Below are positions 56,701 to 64,000 of a stretch of 64,000 nucleotides of DNA, piece by piece. Position 1 is the stretch's first letter, and every line of letters starts with the position of its first letter. Origin of the DNA: Pogonophryne albipinna. Taxonomy: Eukaryota > Chordata > Actinopteri > Perciformes > Artedidraconidae. The notes below the pieces were generated by a model, which saw only the letters and a list, made by a program, of their open reading frames with translations, ran no database searches and was not told the origin of the DNA. The position numbers and the translations under genes are program-made. Where the stretch lies: contig CM053247.1 in NCBI GenBank assembly GCA_028583405.1, positions 6,964,058 through 7,028,057 of the forward strand, in the 5' to 3' direction.

Positions 56701-59700
56701 ATATACTACCACAATTAAAATTAAATAATATAATTGTGTCAACACTGTATTGCAAATACATAAACTGTTTACAGCAATATAATAAGTATATGCATAATGA
56801 GAAGTACTGTATTGCACACAGTTGTGATCGTTTAAAATAAAAAATCTTTTTTTAAGGCTAAAGTGACAGAAGTGATGAGCTGTTCTCTGCTGCTGAGACC
56901 GGACCGCCATTTATTTCGAAAAAATACTCACTTGTCAAGCGCGCTGTGCATCCTGGGATATGGTAGGGCTGGGCGATATGGCCACAAAAAAAAATCCCCG
57001 ATTTAAAAAAAAAAAATCCGATTTACGATTTAAATCGATTTTCTCTGACTGGTTGGGAGATGACACTGGATTCTTTTTGAAGAAGGCCGCTAAAGTCATC
57101 TTTTTCTTGGGTGGAGGCTGTGCATCTTCTTGGCGCACCTGCACAGCCGTGCCAGGCTGCTGTGGTGTACTGTTGTTGGCAGGAGCAGGTAGAGACATCA
57201 TCTCAGCAACAGCTCTTTTTTTGACTGGTTCCACCTTGTCTGGGTCAATGTAGGTTGTGCGGAACCTTGGGTCAACCAGTGAGGACATGTCCAAGAGTTC
57301 ATCTTTTACAGGGTCGCTGTATTTGTCGTCAAGGTACCGCATTATTTTTCCTTTTATTGTTTTCGTGAGCTCTGCGTCTTCCTCCTCTGGCTGTAGGAGA
57401 CTGGTTTTGAAAAGATGGAGCACTGGTTTGATGTATGAAACACTAACATGAGACGCCCCGGAGAGTGCATCATTGAATTCTTGGAGTGGTTTCACAGCTT
57501 TATTTATCGACTCCAACACATCCAGATCTTGCCAAGTGGGCACAAGATGGCGACTTTTCTTGTCCGAACCCAGGACACGGACTAGAGCCTTCTCCTGTTC
57601 GAGAAATCTCTCAATCATTCTTTGGCGTGAACCCCACCTGGTCGGGGACTCTGTTATCAGCTGATGAGTGGGTAGACCAAGCTCTGCCTGTACTTCACTC
57701 ATGTCTCTTCTTTTTTTCCAGCTGTAAGAAAAGGCAGACACACCTTTTTTACATACCCCAATAGCACGATCCATCCGTGGGTCCTTCACACCATTCTCTG
57801 TATATCCTTTGCAGTAAATTTGTCGTACTGCTGCCTTTGCTAGCAACAGACTTCAAACATACTTTGCAGCTGGGTGTTGTCTAAATCTGACCTCGCGAAC
57901 ACAAACCAATTCCAAATAACGGATGACACCGTGCCTTTCTTTGGAACAAGTTCTTCCCTGCTCGTTGTCATGTTGTTTGTGTATCACTCTATTTGGTAAA
58001 TGCGCGCACTGTGCGGGGGGAGGGCTGAGCCCATTCCGAACTATGGGAGCCCAGAGGGAAGCGTTGGCGGATGTTGAAGAGAAAACCGATTTTCATTTAA
58101 ACAAGTCGACGTGAACTACACACTCGAGTTAATCGATAAAATCGATTTATCGCCCAGCCCTAGGATATGGTAGGCCGCGAAGGATACATCAGATTTGTCC
58201 TCCAAATCCGGGAAAAGAAGGCTGCATTCATCGTCCGCATTCGTCGGAGTCTGGCCTTGTCTTTAAATTGGGACAGCCTTCTCTCGACGGAAGTGATGTA
58301 AGAGAGAATTATTGCGAAAGGGAATGCAGCAAAATAATCTTTATTTCGATTACATTGTTGTCGTAATCGTTGCAAGCCAAAATCGTAATCAAGATTCAAA
58401 TACGATTAATTGCAAAGCCCTACTGTACATTGAAAACCGAGTTTCATCAATGAACAACCAATTCACGGGCAACAGCTCTGGTGGACATAACTGCAGTCGG
58501 CATGCCAATTGCATGCTCCTCAAAACTTGCGACATCATAGAGTGCCACAGTGACGCGTCCTAAAACCCGGAAGTAAGTTAGCATTTTCCACTTCCGGTTC
58601 CTTCGACAAAAACCAATGCAATTTCTCCATAGGATTTTGGAAAATAGCTCGAAATAAGGTCTGTGGTTGACACAAATTGAAGAGACGGATCACGTTTTGT
58701 TCAGCCGGATAATATCCACATGTCTACCCTACTTTTATAATTTTCGAATCATAAATCTAATCGATAGATTTATGATTAGAAAATGTTAGGACGCGTCACT
58801 GTGGCACTCTATTGTGCCGTGTCATAAAACTGCTGTATTGTGACCAGCCTAAGGCAAGGCACACCTGTGCAATACAGTGCAGTGGATGGATTATCTTGGC
58901 AAAGGAGAAGTGTTCACTAACACAGATTTAAACAAATTTGTGAACAATCTTTGAGAGCAATAGACATTTTGTGTACATAGAAAATGTCTTGGATCTTTGA
59001 TTTCAGCTCATGGAAAATGGGAGCAAAAAAAAGTGTTTATATTGAGCTAAAAGTTAGCACAGGGATTTAGCGGTGTAAAGTAACTAAGAACATTTACTCA
59101 GGTACTGTACTTAAGTACAATTTTGAGGGACTTGTACTTTACTTAGGTTTACCATTTTATGCTACTTTGTACTTCTACTTAAGAGGTAAATACTGTACAT
59201 GTATGTAATACCTTTAGTTACTTTGCAGATTTGGATTAATGATGGGAAATATAATCAACACTTAAATCAGACTTTACTTACACCTGGATTCAATTCACAT
59301 GTTACCCAGCAGTAAATGAAGCAATTCAAAGTTCCAACATTAACAGCTCCGATAAACACATCCAAACATCCATAATTATCATCAAAACACATAATATAAA
59401 TGATTGTGAAATTGGCAAATGTGCATAACGAGTTTACTTGATGTACTATAAGTATATTTTGATGCCAATACTTTTGTACTTTTACTTGAGAAATATTTTG
59501 AATACAGGACTTTTACTTAAGAAGTATTCCTACACTTTGGTATTTATGATTATACTTAAGTGCTAGATGTGAGTATTTCATCCACCACTGGTTCCACATC
59601 ACAACTTAATTGCTTATCTATCTACAGTTTCAGTCTAAAGTATCTGTTAAACTGTGTCTATGAATCTATACAAAATGTGATAAATATCATTAAATGTAGA

Positions 59701-62700
59701 CATTCGTTGTGTTTTACAGGCAAGCCCATATTTTCCGTTGACATCCACCCTGATGGGACAAAATTTGCAACCGGGGGCCAAGGTAAGACCCGTACCTGTG
59801 CACATCCTCTGGCGATGAAGTTGATTTTTGTCTTTAGATGGTGTCCAATACTTGTTGTAGCACTAAGGCGAAGGAAGTGTACTGTGTTTTTGAATCTATG
59901 ACTACATACTAAAAGTTCGCCTGCAGACTACAGTCTATAGGATTAAAAAAAATTAAACACAAAGATACATAAAGTCAACAATGTATGGGTTTTCATATTG
60001 GATTTGTTTTCAGGAGAGGATTCGGGCAAGGTGATGATCTGGAACATGGCGCCAGTCCTTAGAGAGGAGGATGAGAAGAATGAGAATATTCCCAAAATGC
60101 TTTGCCAGATGGACAATCACCTAGGTAACCAGCCTTACCACTATTCGCTTTCCAGTTGATTCTAATAGAGTGGTGCCGAGTCCTAAAACCCGGAAATAAC
60201 TTTGTTTTCCGACATAATAGACTGCATTAATTACGCCTCTCACGAATATCCAAAGCTTTTATGTGTCATTTAAACGGCGGTCGCTAACAAGTGACTAAAG
60301 TACAAAACGTCATCATGCAATACAACATCGCCTTTAGCTTAGCGGTGGTGATGCACACCATGCGACCGTGATGTAGTTGGTTTATACCCTAGCTTTATCT
60401 TTTTACTTCTGGCGATCGCAATTACGCTTTAAAAATCACATGGTGGCATTAAAATGTAGAGTTTATCCCACTGAAGAAAACGTTTTAGGCATCATAAACA
60501 TGTGCTTGCCAAAGAGCTTTTATTCTGCATTATACCGCAATCCAATCCGGTAATCCCACTGCTTTTTTCCATAAACTTGTGCTTTTAGGATACTCATTAT
60601 TATACTTTGAACGACACTTGTAACCACAAATTCGAAAAACACAGTTACAGCTTCTATAGTGAAAAATATTAACAGCCAAGACCGAGGTATGGTTTTTTAA
60701 GATTGCTTTAAGCGCTACCCATCAGTCCGAAAAAGCCAAGCTTATACTCCCCCTTTAGATCTGCACTAACGACAGGACAATTTTAAAATACAAATAAATG
60801 TTGTTGTTAGAGATGACAACATAACAACAGGATTCACCGTATGAGTACTACAAGTCACTTAAAGGTGGGGTAGGTAAGTTTGAGAAACCGGCTCGAGATA
60901 CACTTGTTGTTATATTCCATGGAATGCTCTTAACATCCCGATAGCAATGAATATCTTAAGTGCTTTGAAAAAAATCCATACAAAAATGCATCTGTGGAAG
61001 CCGTAGTACTGTAAAAAGCACGACCAATCATCTGAGCCGGCCCGGCTAAAATAACTGGATGGCCTACCTGCCTGTCAGCCTTCCATCTGTGCACAAACTT
61101 ATCTCGTGCCCTCATTGGTCATGTGCGCGTTTGTGTGTGTTGGAGGAGGGGCTCAGTAAGGAAGTAGCAGATTTCTTCCGGCTGTGTATTTTCAAATTCT
61201 AGCGCACTCGAGCTGGTTTCTCCAAAATTACATTAAAATGGCATTTAAGTGTTTCTAAGACTCTTTGGATAAAAGTGTCAGTTAAAGGTGGGGTAGGTAA
61301 GTTTCAGAAACCGGCTCGAGTGCACTAAAATTTGAAAGTACACAGCCGAAAAGAATCCGCCCCTTCCTTCAGACTTCCTTACAGAGCACCTCCTCCAACA
61401 CACATGAACGCGCACATGACGTCAGCAGACTGGTGAAAGTGTCCGCCTGTTGCTGGCGAGTCATTGAAGTACTACTGCAATGCACGCCCAATGACGGTAC
61501 GCCCAATGAGGGCACGAGATACATTTGTGCGTGCACGAGATGGAAGCCCGGCTAAACGGATTGGTTGTACTTTTTACAGCACTACGGCTTCCACAGATGA
61601 CATTTTTTTATGGATTTTTTGTCAAAGCACTTAAGATATTCATTGCTATCGGGATGTTAAGAGCATTCCATGGAATATAACAAAAAGTGTATCTCGAGAC
61701 AGTTTCTGAAACTTACCTACCCCATCTTTAAATGACATTTAATGTAATGTAGTGTAGCTTCTGGGTCGGTCTATAAAAATAAGACATCACACTATAAGGG
61801 TTTGAATCTTTTTCTGTTTTTATTCACCACTGACTACTATTGCTGCTCTGAGTGCAGCAGCAGCAGACTGTGTTCATACTTGTGGGGTTGTGTTCTAAAT
61901 GTGCAAGCAGTTAGATTTAATAATAGGAAATTCTTGCAGGCCCTATTAATGCCCACTATAAAGGACTGCCTCGTCAGCACAAATCCCCACAACTTAAAGG
62001 GGACCTGTCATGCAAAATGCACTTTTGTACGTCTTTTTTACATGAATGTGTCCCTGGTGTGTCAGGGAACTCACCAATACCTCATTCACACCAACGGTGT
62101 TTCAGGGCCGGTTCGGAGCTGGAGCTTGAAAAGCACCGGGTTTTCCTCTTCACACCGCAGCGGAGCAGCCTCTTAGCTCCGGAATCTGGTTCATTTCGAG
62201 CACCAAAAAATTGTCAGGCCAGAGCAAAAGCACCACATACGTCACGCTTACGTCGAGGCGGGGGCAGGGGCGGGATCAACTCCTGAACAACAACAAAAAG
62301 CCGGCGTTTTATCCAGTTTGTACACAACGATGGAGAAACTTAACAAGCAGCAGTGGTCCACTGAAGAGACCAGCTACCTACTGGGAATCTGGTCTTCCGA
62401 AGAGGTACAGAGGAAGCTGGAGCACAATCGGCCATTGTTGTTGTTGTCTGTGTCAGCTGTGAGGGGTTTCCGCGCGGTTTGGCTTTATGAAGCAGGCACG
62501 CAAACGGTTACGTCATGACGCAAACGATGACGCAAACGATGACGCAATGACGCAGCACCAGTCGGACTCTGGGCGGTGTGAAAAGAGCCGGAGCTAAACC
62601 GAAGAACCGGTTCTGAACCTGAAAGCTCTAGCACGGAGCTTGAACCGGAGTTGCGTTGGTGTGAATGAGGTACAAGTGTCAGAAAACACAACCCTCTCTC

Positions 62701-64000
62701 TTTTCCTCCATACCCAAATCTCTAAAAACGGGGCTGCAACGGAGCTGATACAGATTTGAATTGTTCTGACGTCAGAAAAGGGGTGCTCCGCCTATATGGG
62801 TAACTGTCCACCTGTCCGTGCGGCAGAGTTTCAGTTAGATTTTTTTTGCCGGTCAACATGTCCGTTAAAGTTTAAAGTGCCGGTCAAAGGTCTTCTTTGT
62901 TATTTATTGAGCTTTAAAACGAATAAATAACGACTCTATATAATCATATAAAAATAATACACGGAGGACGGAGCTGCTCTTTTCCTCCCCCTCTTCTGAG
63001 AGCCCAGCAGCTGATCTCAGAGCACGCTACCCTCTCCTGCAGGGGGGCGTGGTCAGCTGCAGCTCATTTGCACTAAAGCTACGTCACATTATCAGCCCTT
63101 GAAAAAACAGGGCTGGAAAAGAGCAAATAGAGCGAAATGAGGCATGGCTAAAATGCAGGATCTGTTTGGTATTTTGAAAAAAAAACTTTTTATAGGTATG
63201 GCCCTACAATATATTTGTCAAATATAGCATGATAGGTCCACTTTAAATTTACAACAGAGTGTTTGTGTGTCTCTGCAGCTTGTGTGAACTGTGTGCGCTG
63301 GTCCAACAACGGGCTGTACCTGGCATCAGGAGGAGACGACAAGCTGGTCATGGTGTGGAAGAGAGCTGCGTATGTACACACACACACACTCACTCACTTA
63401 CTCACTCACTCACTCACTCACTCACTCACTCACTCACTCACTCACTCACTCACTCACTCACTCACTCACTCACTCACTCACTCACTCTCACACACATACA
63501 CACACACACGAGTAAATACAGATGATGTTCTTGCTGTTACAGGTTCAATCTTAGATACGTTTAAAGTATTTTTTAACCACATACCTCTTTTTTTGGGGGG
63601 TAATTAAATGTAAAGACCTGTGCCGTCAGTGTTTTTCAAATCAATAATATTAATAATCTATAAAGAATTGTCAATTGTATTTCTCTAGGTAAATACTAGC
63701 TTATCCTATAAATTGGAAGGATAAATAAAAGGATCTTTAAATTAGATGTAACGAAACGTGTATTGTATGTAATGTATTTATCACCTTTCATAAGCGGGTT
63801 AGAAAGTGCTTCAGCAATAATACAAAATAACCTCAACCCCCACCCCCATTATAAAACACACATCCAACAAAGTTAACACAAGAAAGTGATTTCATAAAAA
63901 TATGATTTTAGTAGTGATTTAAAATAAATCCGTGAGGCCATATTGACACTGTGTGTTTTACTATGTAGATTCATCGGTCCGAGCACAGTGTTCGGGTCGA
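49951..64000 (+). CDS. hira: HIRA histone H3.3 chaperone subunit, 5' part (5 exons seen)
   Basis: Coding exons: 49951-49987, 59720-59782, 60014-60124, 63279-63369, and 63969 onward, continuing past the window end. Borders are GT-AG with phases 1, 1, 1 and 2. The start [13 protein letters not shown] is almost identical to mammalian HIRA and identifies the very small first exon. Next come [74 protein letters not shown] and [10 protein letters not shown]. These cover the first WD40 blade and most of the second, 111 residues of a protein of about 1,010. HIRA forms a complex with UBN1 and CABIN1 and deposits H3.3 independently of replication in the nucleus. Intron 1 is 9.7 kb and full of transposons. 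Confidence 0.97.
50655..51030. repeat. (TA)n tract beside a long imperfect hairpin
   Basis: Alternating TA with CCTATA interruptions (50655-50772) adjoins an inverted repeat. GTCAAGAAAACTCCTGGTGA (50791) pairs with TCACCAGGAGAGTTTTCTTGAC (about 50930), and TCCCTCCCTCATCA (50838) pairs with TGATGAGGGAGGGG (50888). Further out, the ATAT runs also mirror. The structure is probably a foldback MITE. It lies in hira intron 1, and the stretch after it (51130-51780) shows no gene. Confidence 0.65.
51780..51965 (+). repeat. LINE/SINE-type fragment
   Basis: GAATCAGAAATCCTTTATTTGTCCCAAAGTGG and GATAAAACTTTCCCTCAGCCTGG are segments common to teleost non-LTR repeats. No ORF is present. Confidence 0.4.
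52402..53448. mobile_element. hAT element with a perfect 8-bp duplication, nested
   Basis: The ends TAGGGCTGCAACAAACGACT and TAGTTGTTGCACCCCTA are inverted, and TCCTACAG flanks both (52394-52401, 53449-53456). The ends carry many ATCGATTA motifs. It encodes a BED-finger fragment on the minus strand (52816-53088), but no catalytic domain. Confidence 0.88.
52816..53088 (-). pseudogene. BED zinc-finger fragment of a hAT transposase (inner element)
   Basis: Ninety codons include [21 protein letters not shown] followed by [17 protein letters not shown]. The text fits the BED finger at the N-terminus of hAT transposases, but the expected C-x2-C pair reads as K-C-N-K and the last zinc ligand spacing is altered (KVLH). 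The finger is therefore probably degenerate. Confidence 0.7.
54016..54333 (-). pseudogene. BED zinc-finger fragment of a hAT transposase (outer element)
   Basis: The text [20 protein letters not shown] then [18 protein letters not shown] keeps the C-x2-C and H-x4-H ligands of a BED finger. The catalytic hAT domain is not present. It is closely related in motif to the fragment at 52816-53088 in the element nested within the same host. Confidence 0.75.
54540..54860 (+). pseudogene. Tc1 transposase C-terminal relic
   Basis: Fragments give [16 protein letters not shown], then [20 protein letters not shown] and RRAEGHY, the second Asp and Glu regions of a Tc1 DDE domain, with stops between them. 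It is truncated on its left by the hAT end at 54534 and on its right by a hAT-like terminus at about 54862. Confidence 0.75.
54862..55590. mobile_element. Probable hAT-like end and unassigned sequence
   Basis: AGGGGTCTGGCCGATTATCG with repeated GATTATCGG motifs looks like the terminus of a hAT family. The opposite end was not found. A run of G lies near 55346-55361. No transposase text is seen. Confidence 0.4.
55596..56275 (-). pseudogene. Tc1 transposase, C-terminal half, minus strand
   Basis: One open frame (56063-55593) carries [40 protein letters not shown] and [19 protein letters not shown], so the last two acidic residues of the DDE triad are present. The first Asp segment ([15 protein letters not shown]) is in another frame upstream (about 56110-56060). 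The N-terminal DNA-binding half is missing. A terminal piece (TACTTTTTTGCCCCACTG, about 56255-56275) follows. 56285-56955 shows no gene. Confidence 0.82.
56964..58162. mobile_element. hAT element with a perfect 8-bp duplication and partial transposase
   Basis: The ends TAGGGCTGGGCGATA and TATCGCCCAGCCCTA are perfect inverted repeats, flanked by GGATATGG on both sides (56956-56963, 58163-58170). A minus-strand transposase ORF fills the left two-thirds. It lies in hira intron 1, and its insertion is one of the cleanest in the window. Confidence 0.92.
57000..57846 (-). pseudogene. hAT (ZBED-like) transposase fragment
   Basis: About 280 codons in one frame: [75 protein letters not shown] and [11 protein letters not shown]. 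This is the central part of the RNase H-like catalytic region and the alpha-helical insertion of ZBED1/hAT-type transposases. The N-terminal BED finger and the C-terminal dimerisation (hATC) block are missing. Confidence 0.8.
58430..59045 (-). mobile_element. Relic of the Tc1 family at 36073, inverted
   Basis: Read on the minus strand it holds the arm (ACAAAATGTCTATTGCTCTC, about 58950), then the start region with ATGTCGCAAGTTTTGAG (about 58520), and GTTGCCCGTGAATTGG, matching the intact copy. Only one arm and about 100 bp of transposase remain. A 270-bp MITE interrupts it near the former start codon. Confidence 0.75.
58540..58809. mobile_element. MITE with 24-bp perfect inverted ends (short family A member)
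   Basis: The ends GAGTGCCACAGTGACGCGTC plus CTAA and their exact complement are flanked by TA (58538-58539, 58810-58811). The interior has AAACCCGGAAGTAAGTTAGC and CACAAATTGAAGAGACGGATCACGTTTTG, shared with family A repeats at 8656, 40847 and 60172. It therefore shows what complete ends of that family look like. Confidence 0.8.
59070..59595 (+). repeat. AAGTACTT-type dispersed repeat
   Basis: GTGTAAAGTAACTAAGAACA, AAGTACAATTTTGAGG, TTTACTTGAGAAATATTTTG and GGACTTTTACTTAAGAAGTA match the inner repeat at 813-2180, but there is no tandem expansion here. It ends just before hira exon 2. Confidence 0.65.
60172..60560 (+). repeat. Dispersed repeat, family A, copy 6
   Basis: It starts GAGTGGTGCCGAGTCCTAAAACCCGGAAATAAC, close to the MITE end at 58540, and continues with TTTATGTGTCATTTAAACGG and CGCCTTTAGCTTAGCGGTGG. 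It lies in hira intron 3. The rest of that intron is mostly MITEs. Confidence 0.6.
60861..61235. mobile_element. GGTGGGGTAGG-family MITE, copy 3
   Basis: It starts TTAAAGGTGGGGTAGGTAAG and ends at GGTTTCTCCAAAATTAC. The interior keeps CTGTCAGCCTTCCATCTGTG and CATTGGTCATGTGCGCG. Its extreme right end is eroded, unlike the 20901 copy. Confidence 0.7.
61286..61728. mobile_element. GGTGGGGTAGG-family MITE, copy 4, opposite orientation inside
   Basis: It starts TTAAAGGTGGGGTAGGTAAG and ends CTTACCTACCCCATCTTTAA. The interior is a reversed version of copy 3 with an extra stretch (61420-61500). Together with copy 3 it forms a large imperfect inverted repeat across 60861-61728. Confidence 0.7.
61998..63242. 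mobile_element. TTAA-flanked MITE hosting a Harbinger-type MITE
   Basis: The ends AGGGGACCTGTCATGC and GCATGATAGGTCCACT are imperfect inverted repeats with TTAA on both sides (61994-61997, 63243-63246). The element at 62080-62670 is inserted in its left part. It lies in hira intron 3, ending about 35 bp before exon 4. Confidence 0.75.
62080..62670. mobile_element. Harbinger/ISL2EU-type MITE with a Myb-like ORF fragment
   Basis: The ends CCTCATTCACACCAACG and CGTTGGTGTGAATGAGG are perfect over 17 bp and are flanked by TA (62078-62079, 62671-62672). Inside, an ATG at 62330 opens [20 protein letters not shown] and [13 protein letters not shown], the start of a Myb/SANT-type domain like the accessory protein of PIF/Harbinger transposons. 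The MITE was thus probably derived from the accessory-gene end of an autonomous element. Confidence 0.78.
63386..63487 (+). repeat. (CTCA)n microsatellite
   Basis: About 25 tandem CTCA units lie directly after hira exon 4 (donor at 63370), with CA-rich edges. The tract creates spurious long ORFs. 63500-63968 is the rest of intron 4, with nothing recognised. Confidence 0.95.

Noticed and set aside
63259..63607. ORFs with HSLTHSLT runs joined to HIRA-like text
   Set aside because: Only 63279-63369 is hira exon 4. The rest is a (CTCA)n microsatellite after the splice donor.

Overview
This is vertebrate nuclear DNA, almost certainly from a percomorph teleost fish. The evidence is short exons with GT-AG introns, orthologues of human TTC16, SLC2A8 (GLUT8) and HIRA, and a dense mix of fish-type transposons: Tc1, hAT, PIF/Harbinger-type MITEs, a BEL/Pao retroelement and tRNA-derived SINEs. 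There is no bacterial content and no CRISPR or operon. I rebuilt the exons by hand from reading frame, splice sites and intron phase.

Layout. 1-7020 is intergenic and made mostly of DNA transposons. It holds a 2.1-kb element carrying a 33-bp minisatellite, and a dead Tc1 element with a MITE inside its transposase. 7203-21912 (minus strand) is a complete 13-exon ttc16 gene (633 aa). 21913-22782 is a short head-to-head promoter interval with an RFX X-box-like site and paired ETS-type sites. 22783-42064 (plus strand) is a complete 10-exon slc2a8 gene (500 aa). Its intron 2 holds a BEL/Pao retroelement whose polymerase region is replaced by sequence matching the nucleolar gene surf6. Its intron 8 holds a Tc1 element with an intact 337-aa transposase in a three-level nest. 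42065-49950 is intergenic and contains a single-exon coiled-coil ORF (44655-46031) resembling the C-terminal half of the ciliary protein CFAP57, with a late frameshift. 49951-64000 (plus strand) is the 5' part of hira (five exons visible, the gene runs off the window). Its 9.7-kb intron 1 is packed with nested hAT and Tc1 elements.

How the genes relate. The three host genes have unrelated jobs: TTC16 is a TPR scaffold linked to ciliated and germ cells, GLUT8 is an intracellular hexose transporter, and HIRA is the histone H3.3 chaperone WD40 subunit. Only ttc16 and slc2a8 share an obvious regulatory interval. Most of the remaining DNA is layered transposon insertion, and several insertions keep exact target-site duplications, so their relative order can be read. 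The most unusual object is the chimeric BEL/Pao-surf6 element at 24896-29345.
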